Assembly (NCBI GenBank): GCA_035712245.1
Contig: DASTBC010000016.1
Span: 1-35,629 of the forward strand
Direction: 5' to 3'
DNA: 35,629 nucleotides
DNA from: Candidatus Eisenbacteria bacterium
GTDB taxonomy: Bacteria; Eisenbacteria; RBG-16-71-46; SZUA-252
The stretch's first letter is position 1. The number at the start of each line of letters is the position of its first letter. Position numbers and translations under genes: made by a program. The notes beneath the pieces are model-generated. The model did not search any database. It saw only the letters and a program-made list of their open reading frames with translations, and was not told the origin of the DNA. Positions 7,096 through 15,113 of the stretch are shown one piece after another.

Positions 7096-7650
7096 CTACT
7101 CCCGATCGTCCTTCCCACCGGCCGGGTTCAATCCCACCGCCACCCGCCCCTGCTCCTTGATCGCGTCCTCGAAGTCCTCCATCCGAAACTGGAGTCCGTA
7201 GGCGATCGCGGCCCATCCGAAGCCGTCCTCCCGCAGCCCCGCGAGATCCGTGGCCGCCAATCCCTGGGTCGAGTTGGCGAGGAGCGTATGGGCGACCAGA
7301 ACCTCTCCCCAGCTCCAGCCATGGGTCCCCTTCTCCTCGAGGATCGCCTCGCTCGTCATGGAGAACTCGGCCGCCGCACGTGCCGCGACCGCGGTCGAGC
7401 TCTGCGCCGCGGCGCGCGCGTTCACGCGCTCGATCGTCGCGGCGATCCGCTTGTCCATGTCGATCCGCGCGTCGACCGGCATCGAGCCCGCCCGCTGACG
7501 GATCGCCCGCATGTCGACCGCGCCGCGCTCCGCGGCCCGTGCCGCGGGAGCCCCGCCGCGCGCAACCGCGGGCGCGAGCACCGCATGGCTCGAAACGACC
7601 ACGAGGGCGAGCGCGGCCGCCCGGCTCCAATGCAGACTCGTCTTCTTCAT
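7096..7650 (-). CDS. Secreted protein of unknown function
   Basis: A 184-residue exported protein: signal peptide MKKTSLHWSRAAALALVVV to about an AVA-R cleavage site, an Ala/Arg-rich helical middle (residues about 35-100), then a compact C-terminal part with Trp/Gly-rich motifs WSWGEVLVAH and GFGWAAIAYGLQF. The C-terminal pattern of a helix ending in an LVAHxLA-like motif and a second one starting GxGW..IA looks like a repeated helical module, but I cannot name a family. The GTCGGGAGGTG Shine-Dalgarno fixes the start at 7650; the longer frame to 8487 is antisense to the kinase gene and is rejected. It diverges from the large kinase gene across 174 bp. Confidence 0.75.
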   Translation of the reverse strand: MKKTSLHWSRAAALALVVVSSHAVLAPAVARGGAPAARAAERGAVDMRAIRQRAGSMPVDARIDMDKRIAATIERVNARAAAQSSTAVAARAAAEFSMTSEAILEEKGTHGWSWGEVLVAHTLLANSTQGLAATDLAGLREDGFGWAAIAYGLQFRMEDFEDAIKEQGRVAVGLNPAGGKDDRE

Positions 7651-7824
7651 GTGCACCTCCCGACGTCCATGGTTCGCACCCCGATGATCGGCACTCGCCG
7701 CCGCGCGCTTGAGGCATTCCCGGCCGTCTTCCCTGTTCTGAAACGGGCCCGGATCGGGTATCCTTGACAGCCCGCTGCAGCACACGAAATCTCGACCCGA
7801 ACCGATTCGAGGACCGTCACCGGC

Positions 7825-10800
7825 ATGGTCGGCAAGAAGCTGCGCGCATACGAGATCACCGAGGAGATCGGCTCCGGCGGCATGGCCACCGTGTTCCGGG
7901 CCTATCAGCCGAGCATGGACCGGCACGTGGCGATCAAGGTCATCCGCTCGTCCATCCTTCACGACCGCGCCCTCCGGGAGCGCTTCCAGCGCGAGGCGCG
8001 GCTCATCGCGCGGCTCGAGCACCCGCATCTCCTTCCCGTCTACGACTTCGACGGGGAGCACGATCCCCCGTACATCGTCATGCGGTACCTGGACGGGGGC
8101 ACCCTGAAGCAGGTGCAGCAGCGTGGCAGCGTGCCCCGAGGAGAGTTCCTCTACATCCTCCGCCAGCTCGCGGGGGCGCTCGACTACGCGCACCGCCAGA
8201 GCATCGTGCACCGAGACCTCAAGCCCTCGAACGTGATGATCGACAAGGAGGGGAACGCCTTCCTCACGGACTTCGGGATCGCGCGCGCCGCCGGCGGGGA
8301 CAAGGACCTCACGGGCACCGGCCTCATGATCGGGACCCCCGGCTACATGGCGCCCGAGCAGGCCCGCGGAGACGGACAGGCGGACAAGGCGGCGGACATC
8401 TACTCGCTCGGCGTGATCGCCTTCGAGTCGCTCACGGGCTCCGCTCCGTACGAGCACGAGAGCAGCTTCGAGATCATCCTCGCTCACATGAACTCACCGG
8501 TGCCCAAGGCGAGCGAGCGAGCCAAGGACCTGCCCAAGGGCGTCGACGGCGTGCTCGCCCAGGCGCTCGCCAAGGATCCCAAGCGGCGGTTCGCCACCGC
8601 GACGGAGTTCGTGGACTCGCTCGCGAACGCCCTCAAGATCAAGCCCAACGAGGCTCGCTCGGCGCTCCAGTCCATGACGCAGACGATCTCGGTCGACCAG
8701 CTCGCGGCGTTCCGCGCCCAGACGGGCGAGTCCGACACGCCCAGCTCGGCGACGCCTTCCGACCAGCAGCGCCAGATGACCGCGGTCTCCGTGGACGTCA
8801 AGGAACTGGCCGAGATCCTCTACGAGGGCGGCGCCGACACGGAGCGCGCCAAGGCGACGCTGGACGCGCTCTGGACCGCGTTCGCCGAGATCGCCAAGGA
8901 GTCCGGCGGCGTGCTCCAGAGCCGCGTGGAGGCGACGGGGCTCTTCCTCTGGGGGCGTGACCGCTCCCGCGAGGACGACGCCGAGAACGCCATTCGCGCC
9001 GCGCTCCGGATGCAGGACCGAACCCTTGCCGAGACGCGCAAGGTGCTCGGGGCGTCATGGGAGCCGACCGAGGAGAATCCGCTCCCCTTCGCATCCGGCA
9101 TCACGACGGGCCCGGTGCTCCTCGAGCGAGACACTCATAGCGGCTCCTACAACGCGAGCGGCGCCCCGATCACGCTCGCCGTACGGCTGAAGGACACCGC
9201 TCCTCCGGGAGGGGTCATCGTCGCGCACGAAACCTTCACGCTGGTGCGCGGCGTGTTCAGCGTCTTCCAGAGGGAGCCCCTGCGCGTGCGGGGCCGCAAG
9301 GACCCGATCGAAACCTATCTCGTCACCCAGGTGCGGCCGCGGGCGTTCCGTCTACGCGCCATGGGGATCGAGGGCGTCGAGACGAAGATGATCGGGAGGG
9401 AGATCGAGCTCCGGCTCCTCCAGGAGGCGCTCACCCTCACGCTCGAGGACGGCGAGACCCAGGTGGTCACCGTCGTGGGCGAGGCGGGAGTCGGAAAGTC
9501 ACGGCTCCTCTTCGAGTTCAGCAACTGGACGGACATCATGGAGCAGACCGTCTGGTTCTTCCAGGCCCGCGCCACGCAGCCCTCGATGCTGCAGCCCTAC
9601 TCCCTCACTCGTGATCTCTTCTCGTTCCGCTTCAAGATCCTCGACTCGGATCCGCTCTCGGTCGTGCACGAGAAGTTCGTGAAGGGCGTCGAGGAGTTCA
9701 TGGGGGCCGGTTCCGAGCGACAGGCACATTTCATCGGACAGCTCGTCGGATTCGACTTCACCAGCAAGCCCGAAGTCGAGGCCGCCCTGAGCGACGGCGA
9801 GACCTTCCGGCACATGGCCCAGCAGTATCTCGGAGAGCTCTTCAAGAGCGCGTCGCAGGTGAATCCCGTGATGATTCACATCGAAGACATCCACTGGGCA
9901 GACGACCGGTCGCTCGATCTGATCAACAACCTGGTCCGCGACAACACGAACCTTCCCTTGTTCGTCCTCTGCATGGCGCGGCCGAGCCTCTACGAGCGCC
10001 GGCCCCAGTGGGGGGAGGGGCAGCGCTTCCACGAGCGGATCCAGCTCGAGCCCCTGTCTCAGCTCTCGAGCCGGCGACTCGTGAGGGAGCTCCTCAAGAA
10101 CGTTCCCGAGGTGCCCACGGCCCTGCGCGACCTCATCGTGGACCGGGCCGACGGGAATCCGTTCTACATCGAGGAGCTGATCAAGGCACTCATCGACGAC
10201 CGCGTGATCGTGAAGGGTGATCCTCACTGGTCGGTCGACACGACCCGCCTTTCGACGGTGCGGGTGCCGGCCACGCTCACCGGGGTGCTGCAGGCACGAC
10301 TCGATACCCTTCCCCAGCCGCTGCAGCAGCTCCTCCAGCGCGCTTCCGTGGTGGGCCGGATCTTCTGGGATGCCGCGGCCATCCATCTGAGCCGGGAGTC
10401 CGCCGGGCTCACCGCCGACGAGGTGCAGGACAGGCTTGCGGACCTGCGCGACCGCGAGATGATCCTGCAGCGGGAGGAATCCAATTTCGCCGGGACGGTG
10501 GAGTACGTCTTTCGGCACGCCATCTTGCGCGACGTGACGTACGACACGGTGATCCCCCGGCAGCGGCGTGCCCTGCACAAGCTGGTTGCGGACTGGCTGA
10601 TCGAGGTGGGAGGCGAGCGCGCCGGCGAGCACACGCTCCTCGTGGCCGAGCACTACGCCCGGGCCGAAGAGGCGTCCCTCGCGTCCGGGCAGCTGGCGAA
10701 AGCCGGGGAGCGCGCGTTGCAGCTCTCGGCCCTGGACGAGGCGGGGACGCTCCTCCAGCGTGCCCGCGAGATGCTGACGGGCCCCGAGCACACGGAACAG

Positions 10801-11757
10801 CGGATCCGTGTCGATCTTCTCCGCGCCGATCTCGAAGGAATCCGAAGCACCTATGACAAAGCCACCGAGATCCTCAAGCCGGCTCTGGAGGATGCCCGCT
10901 CGATCGGGAACGCGACCCTTCAGGCCCACATCCTCGGACAGCTCGGAAGACTATGCATGTGGCGGGCCGATGCGGCGGGGGCCAAGAAATACCTCGAGGA
11001 AGCGCTCGCGATGGCTCGTACCGCCAACAATACGGAAACCCTGATCTTCAACCTCCGCCAGCTGGGGAACGCCCTCACGCTGCACTCCCCTGCCGAGGGA
11101 ATTCGCTATCTCGAGGAGAGCGTGGATCTCGCGCGAAAGCATGGCGATCAGCTCGCCGAGGCGCACGGACTGAACTCCGTGGCCATCGCGCAGAGTCTCA
11201 TGGGCGATCTCGTGCAGGCGGAGGCGACCTACGTCCGGGGACTCGAGCTGAATCGCGTCCTCAAGAACCGGGTCTCGGAGACCATGATCCTCGGCAATCT
11301 CGCGGGACTCCACGCGGCGACGGGGGATCTCGACCGCGCCGAGCGGGAGGCGCGCGAGGCGATGGCGATCGCGAAGGAGATGGCTTCGCCGCCGCTTCGA
11401 ATGAACTGCGAGGTTGCATTCGCGGACATTGCCCTGCGACGGAAGCACAACGAGGAAGCGATAAAGTGGATCCGGGCGTCGACCGACTCGATGCGGGAGA
11501 TCGGCACTCGCCCGACGGCCATCCCCTTGATGCACGGAATCCTCCGCGCACGGGCGGGCGATCGAGCCACGGGCTTGCGGTGGATCGGCTTCACCATGGC
11601 GAACGACTCGAACAAGAAGGAAATGGAGCTGTTCCTGAAGGGATTCATGGACGAGGTTCGCGGCGACTGGACGGAGGATCAGGCCCAAGCGGCCATGCGC
11701 GAGGGAGAGACGCTGAACCTCGAGGAGATCCTGGCGGAAGCCGAACGGACGGGCTGA
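7825..11757 (+). CDS. Ser/Thr protein kinase fused to degenerate nucleotide cyclase, AAA/STAND ATPase and TPR repeats
   Basis: A 1310-residue cytoplasmic signalling protein. Residues about 9-275 are a complete Hanks-type kinase: GSGGMATV loop, Lys38 in VAIK, HRDLKPSN with Asp131, DFG at 149-151, APE at 177-179. Residues about 310-510 align with a class III adenylate/guanylate cyclase (TAVSVDV, GLFLWG, ASGAPITLAVRL), but the second metal Asp position of the usual GDG is a Thr-Gly (ATG) and the Asn of VNLAARL is Thr, so catalysis is doubtful. Then an ATPase module with Walker A GEAGVGKS (about 551-558) and Walker B/sensor IHIEDIHWAD (about 688-697). The last 350 residues are TPR-like helices. 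Transcribed alone; length matches this multidomain class. The kinase is probably active, the cyclase probably a ligand-sensing or regulatory relic. Confidence 0.93.
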   Translation: MVGKKLRAYEITEEIGSGGMATVFRAYQPSMDRHVAIKVIRSSILHDRALRERFQREARLIARLEHPHLLPVYDFDGEHDPPYIVMRYLDGGTLKQVQQRGSVPRGEFLYILRQLAGALDYAHRQSIVHRDLKPSNVMIDKEGNAFLTDFGIARAAGGDKDLTGTGLMIGTPGYMAPEQARGDGQADKAADIYSLGVIAFESLTGSAPYEHESSFEIILAHMNSPVPKASERAKDLPKGVDGVLAQALAKDPKRRFATATEFVDSLANALKIKPNEARSALQSMTQTISVDQLAAFRAQTGESDTPSSATPSDQQRQMTAVSVDVKELAEILYEGGADTERAKATLDALWTAFAEIAKESGGVLQSRVEATGLFLWGRDRSREDDAENAIRAALRMQDRTLAETRKVLGASWEPTEENPLPFASGITTGPVLLERDTHSGSYNASGAPITLAVRLKDTAPPGGVIVAHETFTLVRGVFSVFQREPLRVRGRKDPIETYLVTQVRPRAFRLRAMGIEGVETKMIGREIELRLLQEALTLTLEDGETQVVTVVGEAGVGKSRLLFEFSNWTDIMEQTVWFFQARATQPSMLQPYSLTRDLFSFRFKILDSDPLSVVHEKFVKGVEEFMGAGSERQAHFIGQLVGFDFTSKPEVEAALSDGETFRHMAQQYLGELFKSASQVNPVMIHIEDIHWADDRSLDLINNLVRDNTNLPLFVLCMARPSLYERRPQWGEGQRFHERIQLEPLSQLSSRRLVRELLKNVPEVPTALRDLIVDRADGNPFYIEELIKALIDDRVIVKGDPHWSVDTTRLSTVRVPATLTGVLQARLDTLPQPLQQLLQRASVVGRIFWDAAAIHLSRESAGLTADEVQDRLADLRDREMILQREESNFAGTVEYVFRHAILRDVTYDTVIPRQRRALHKLVADWLIEVGGERAGEHTLLVAEHYARAEEASLASGQLAKAGERALQLSALDEAGTLLQRAREMLTGPEHTEQRIRVDLLRADLEGIRSTYDKATEILKPALEDARSIGNATLQAHILGQLGRLCMWRADAAGAKKYLEEALAMARTANNTETLIFNLRQLGNALTLHSPAEGIRYLEESVDLARKHGDQLAEAHGLNSVAIAQSLMGDLVQAEATYVRGLELNRVLKNRVSETMILGNLAGLHAATGDLDRAEREAREAMAIAKEMASPPLRMNCEVAFADIALRRKHNEEAIKWIRASTDSMREIGTRPTAIPLMHGILRARAGDRATGLRWIGFTMANDSNKKEMELFLKGFMDEVRGDWTEDQAQAAMREGETLNLEEILAEAERTG

Positions 11758-11777
11758 GCGCGAGAACCTGCGAGCCG

Positions 11778-11793
11778 CGCGCTCTAGAGCGCG
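11778..11793. terminator. 16-bp perfect palindrome at the junction of convergent genes
   Basis: CGCGCTCTAGAGCGCG lies 21 bp after the kinase stop and contains the TAG stop codon (11784-11786) of the convergent metallopeptidase. As RNA it can form a six-pair stem with a CTAG loop. A bidirectional terminator is the simplest reading, though there is no T-run. Confidence 0.4.
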
Positions 11794-12626
11794 TCCGTCG
11801 AAAAGGTATCTCCCTGCGACGGATCGCCCGACTCGAATCCCTTCCGGAACCACCGCACGCGCTGCTCCGACGTGCCGTGCGTGAACGAATCCGGCGTCAC
11901 GCGCCCCGAGGTCTGACGCTGCAGCCGGTCGTCCCCGATGGCGGTCGCCGCGTTCAGTGCCTCTTCCAGATCCCCGGGCTCGAGCACCTGTTTCGACGCC
12001 TGCGCGTGGTGCGCCCACACCCCCGCGAAGTAGTCAGCCTGTAGCTCGACTCTCACCGAGAGCTCGTTCCGTTCCGCCTCCGAGAGCCTCCCCTGCATCC
12101 CGGCCACCTGCTCGTGAACGCCGAGCAGGTTCTGCACGTGATGCCCCACCTCGTGCGCGATCACGTACGCCTGCGCGAAGTCTCCGGGCGCGCCGAAGCG
12201 GCGATCGAGGTCTTCGAAGAACGAGAGATCGAGGTACACCTGCGCGTCCGAGGGACAGTAGAAGGGTCCCATCGCGGACGCTCCGTAGCCGCAAGCGGAG
12301 GAGACGGCCTCGCTGTAGAGAACCATCCGCGGCTCCTGATAGTCCTGACCCTGCCGCCGGAAGAGCTCGTTCCACACGTCTTCCGTGTCCTGGAGGACGA
12401 CCGAGACGAACTGCTTCTTCTCTTCCTGGGCCGGGTCCAGCGGGGCCTGGACGGACGAGCTCGTCTCGTCCTGCAAGGTCGGCATCTGACTCAGGTCACC
12501 GCCCATCAGCACGTACACGGCGAGCAGGATCAGTCCCCCGATCCCTCCTCCGATCGCCATCCCGCCCCGGCCGAGCCCGCGCCGGTCCTCGATGTTTCCG
12601 CTTCCTGTCCTTCCTCTCCAGCGCAT
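11784..12626 (-). CDS. ypfJ: YpfJ-type putative neutral zinc metallopeptidase, membrane anchored
   Basis: A 280-residue protein of the neutral zinc metallopeptidase family. Arg/Gly-rich N-terminus (MRWRGRTGSGNIEDRRG), then one transmembrane helix at about 24-41, then a linker and the catalytic domain facing the periplasm. The zinc motif is HEVGHHVQ near residue 157, with the downstream acidic ligand in ELQADYFAGVWAHHA. Conserved cysteines lie in SSACGYG and FYCPSD, and the family C-terminal GTSEQRVRWFRKGF is present. Length matches the family. GGGAGGATCGCG precedes the ATG. Its physiological substrate is unknown. Confidence 0.92.
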   Translation of the reverse strand: MRWRGRTGSGNIEDRRGLGRGGMAIGGGIGGLILLAVYVLMGGDLSQMPTLQDETSSSVQAPLDPAQEEKKQFVSVVLQDTEDVWNELFRRQGQDYQEPRMVLYSEAVSSACGYGASAMGPFYCPSDAQVYLDLSFFEDLDRRFGAPGDFAQAYVIAHEVGHHVQNLLGVHEQVAGMQGRLSEAERNELSVRVELQADYFAGVWAHHAQASKQVLEPGDLEEALNAATAIGDDRLQRQTSGRVTPDSFTHGTSEQRVRWFRKGFESGDPSQGDTFSTDAL

Positions 12627-12782
12627 CGCGATCCTCCCCTCGGCTCGGGTGGCCTTCGGGCCGCCATCCCGCTCCCGACGTCACCAGCGCCCGGGAACGA
12701 ATTTCAACCAGGAACGCCCTTCGAGGGAGAGAAGCAGGAGGCATACCAGCCAAGGTCCGGATGGCCCTCGCCGCAACGACCG

Positions 12783-12812
12783 CGGGCGTCGAGCCCGAAG
12801 GCCCGACGCCCG
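12783..12812 (-). terminator. Hairpin downstream of the peroxiredoxin gene
   Basis: Nine-base-pair perfect stem (CGGGCGTCG / CGACGCCCG) with a 12-nt loop, 22 bp past the peroxiredoxin stop codon. No T-run follows. The rest of the 12627-12834 gap shows no coding character. Confidence 0.5.
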
Positions 12813-12834
12813 AGTCGCTTACCAGGACGGAAGG

Positions 12835-13518
12835 TTACGACTTCGGCTGCGGCACGATCCGGAGGTACGGCTTCGGCGCCTTCCACCCCCCCGGATACGT
12901 CTTCTTCGCCTCGTCATCCGAGACCGAGCCCGCGATGATCACGTCGTCCCCCTGCTTCCAGTTCACGGGCGTCGCGACCTTGTACTTCGCCGTGAGCTGC
13001 AGGGAGTCGATGACGCGGAGCACCTCGTCGAAATTCCTCCCCGTGGTCATCGGGTAGGTGATCATGAGCTTGATCTTCTTGTCCGGTCCGATCACGTAGA
13101 CGTTTCGCACCGTCTGGTTGTCCGCCGGGGTCCGGCCGTCGCAGGATCCCTCGAGGTCCGCGGGGAGCATCCCGTAGAGCTTGGACACCGAGAGTGACGG
13201 ATCGCCGATCATCGGATAGTTCGGCGCCATGCCCTGCGTCTCCTGGATGTCGCTGGCCCAGCGCTTGTGATCGTCCACCTTGTCCACGCTCAGCCCGATG
13301 ACCTTGGTGTTCCGCTTGTCGAACTCGGATTTGAGCTTCGCCATGTATCCGAGCTCCGTCGTGCAGACCGGCGTGAAGTCCTTGGGATGGGAGAAGAGCA
13401 CCGCCCACGAATCGCCGATCCACTCGTGAAAGCGGATGCGTCCGTCGGTCGTGTCGGCCTCGAAGTCGGGCGCCACGCTCCCGATCGTGAGGGCCGGAGC
13501 GCTGGTCTGAACCGTCAT
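12835..13518 (-). CDS. 1-Cys peroxiredoxin (Prx6/AhpC-TSA family)
   Basis: A 227-residue cytoplasmic peroxidase that reduces H2O2 and organic peroxides. The catalytic motif is FTPVCTTELG with peroxidatic Cys52, followed by the long C-terminal domain typical of Prx6 (DNQTVRNVYVIGPDKKIKL and a terminal GGWKAPKPYLR). A second Cys in GSCDGR is not at the resolving position of 2-Cys enzymes. The start at 13518 is fixed by GGAGGTG six bases upstream; the longer open frame (to 14220) lies antisense to the AlkB-like gene. It diverges from that repair gene over a 150-bp gap, in keeping with a shared oxidative or alkylation stress theme. Confidence 0.95.
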   Translation of the reverse strand: MTVQTSAPALTIGSVAPDFEADTTDGRIRFHEWIGDSWAVLFSHPKDFTPVCTTELGYMAKLKSEFDKRNTKVIGLSVDKVDDHKRWASDIQETQGMAPNYPMIGDPSLSVSKLYGMLPADLEGSCDGRTPADNQTVRNVYVIGPDKKIKLMITYPMTTGRNFDEVLRVIDSLQLTAKYKVATPVNWKQGDDVIIAGSVSDDEAKKTYPGGWKAPKPYLRIVPQPKS

Positions 13519-13668
13519 GCGACACCTCCATGGAAACCGTCCCGGCGCGGCGACGGGCCCCTGCCGTGGCCGCGAAACGTCAGGACATTTCGAAATGGGA
13601 AGCCGAGAGGATAGCAGGCGCCGCGGACGCCTGGCTACCCGCCGTCTCTCCTGGCGTAGACTGTCCCC

Positions 13669-14286
13669 ATGGTCTCGAATCGCGGAAGCGGCAGGAGCAC
13701 GAGGGTTGTGCGCCGCCAGCTCGGACTGTTCGGGCAGGGCGGTCCCGCCCTGCCGGAGGGGTTTCGCTATCAGGAGGAGATGCTGAGCCCGCTCGAGGAG
13801 CGGGCGCTCCTCGGCACGTTTGCCGAGCTCCCCTTTCGCGAGTTCGAGTTCCACGGTTACCTCGGGAGGCGCCGGGTGGTCTCGTACGGCTGGATGTACG
13901 ATTTCGAGGACCGGGCGCTGCACGAGGCCGCGGACGTGCCGCCCTTCCTCCTCCCTCTTCGCGAGAAGGCGGCTCGCTTCGCCGAGATCGACCCGGAGCG
14001 GCTCGTGCACGCGCTCGTGACGGAGTACTCGGCGGGCGCCGCGATCGGCTGGCATCGCGACAAGGACGTGTTCGGGGACATCGTCGGGATCTCGCTCTGC
14101 AATCCATGCGCCTTCCGGCTTCGTCGCAAGCGTGCCGCCGGCTGGGACCGCGTCTCCATCACGGCCGAGCCGCGTTCGGTCTATCTCCTTCGCGGCCCCT
14201 CCCGCTGGGAATGGGAGCACAGCATTCCCGGGGTGGACGCGCTTCGATATTCCGTGACCTTCCGCACCCTTCGCGACGCCGGATGA
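13669..14286 (+). CDS. AlkB-like Fe(II)/2-oxoglutarate dioxygenase
   Basis: A 205-residue protein of the AlkB family, which oxidatively removes alkyl groups from DNA or RNA bases. The facial triad is visible: His129 and Asp131 in GWHRDKD and His184 in WEHSIPG, with the 2-oxoglutarate-binding Arg residues in RYSVTFRTLR (Arg193, Arg199). The nucleotide recognition lid includes SYGWMYDF. The first 30 residues are basic and may be disordered. The TGA stop overlaps the ATG of the following FEN-type nuclease as ATGA, so the two are translationally coupled. Substrate among AlkB subgroups cannot be assigned from sequence alone. Confidence 0.92.
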   Translation: MVSNRGSGRSTRVVRRQLGLFGQGGPALPEGFRYQEEMLSPLEERALLGTFAELPFREFEFHGYLGRRRVVSYGWMYDFEDRALHEAADVPPFLLPLREKAARFAEIDPERLVHALVTEYSAGAAIGWHRDKDVFGDIVGISLCNPCAFRLRRKRAAGWDRVSITAEPRSVYLLRGPSRWEWEHSIPGVDALRYSVTFRTLRDAG

Positions 14287-15113
14287 TCGTCCACCTCGTC
14301 GACGGCACGTACGAGCTCTTCCGCCACTTCTACGGGCTTCGCCGCTTCCACAAGGGACCCGACCGACCGTACGGCGCCGTGACGGGCGTGCTCGGCACGG
14401 TGCTCGAGATGATCGAAGGCGGGGCGACGCACCTCGGCGTCGCGACCGATCACGTCATCGAGTCCTTCCGGAACGAGCTATGGGACGGGTACAAGACCGG
14501 GGAGGGGGTCGAGCGGGCCCTCCTCGCGCAGTTCCACCCGCTGGAGGAAGCGCTCGCAGCCATGGGTGTCGCGGTCTGGCCCATGGTCGAGCTGGAGGCG
14601 GACGACGCGCTCGCATCGGCGGCGCACCGCGCGGCGCGCGACAAGCGCGTGGAGAAGGTCTGCATCTGGACGCCGGACAAGGACCTCGCGCAGTGCGTCC
14701 AGGGGGATCGCGTCGTGCAGGTGGATCGAAGAACGAAGAACATCCGGAACCAGGCCGGGGTCGTCGAGAAGTTCGGCGTGGAGCCCGCGCTGATCGCCGA
14801 CTATCTGGCTCTCGTGGGCGACACCGCGGACGGGTTTCCGGGTCTGCCGGGAATCGGGCCGGCCGGGGCCGCGCGGCTCCTTCGCGCGCACGGTCCCCTC
14901 GAGCGATTCCCCGAGGAGGTGCTCGGCGCAAAGCGCGAGATGGCGCTCCTCTTCAAGACGCTGGCCACGCTTCGTACGGACGCTCCCCTCTTCCGGCGCG
15001 TGGACGAGCTGCGATGGATGGGCCCCACCGGGTCGTTCGCGGGGTGGGCCGAGCGAATGGAGGCGCCGCGCCTGCTCGAGCGGGCGAACAAGGCGCTCGC
15101 GAAGATCACGTGA
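14283..15113 (+). CDS. FEN/5'-3' exonuclease family protein (PIN-H3TH)
   Basis: A 276-residue stand-alone 5' nuclease resembling the N-terminal domain of DNA polymerase I. Acidic metal-binding residues appear in order: VDGTYELF (Asp7), ATDH, ELEADDALA, TPDKDLAQ, and GDTADGFPGLPGIGP, the last leading into the helix-hairpin DNA-binding motif. Stand-alone members process flaps or RNA primers. The ATG at 14283 sits inside the stop of the AlkB-like gene; an open frame reaches back to 13530 but is a shadow of AlkB. The end overlaps the convergent kinase gene by eight bases. Pairing with an alkylation-repair enzyme suggests a DNA repair role. Confidence 0.92.
   Translation: MIVHLVDGTYELFRHFYGLRRFHKGPDRPYGAVTGVLGTVLEMIEGGATHLGVATDHVIESFRNELWDGYKTGEGVERALLAQFHPLEEALAAMGVAVWPMVELEADDALASAAHRAARDKRVEKVCIWTPDKDLAQCVQGDRVVQVDRRTKNIRNQAGVVEKFGVEPALIADYLALVGDTADGFPGLPGIGPAGAARLLRAHGPLERFPEEVLGAKREMALLFKTLATLRTDAPLFRRVDELRWMGPTGSFAGWAERMEAPRLLERANKALAKIT

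Noticed and set aside
7651-8487. Minus-strand extension of the secreted protein frame to 8487
   Set aside because: It is antisense to the kinase domain, and a strong Shine-Dalgarno plus signal peptide place the true start at 7650.
9499-10929. A 476-codon minus-strand frame inside the large kinase gene
   Set aside because: Composition is His/Arg/Leu-rich without domain signs and it lies fully within the kinase-ATPase coding region.
13530-14282. Possible AlkB-FEN fusion from the long open frame upstream of the nuclease
   Set aside because: That upstream part is in a different frame from AlkB and is a shadow of it; the nuclease homology begins exactly at ATG 14283.
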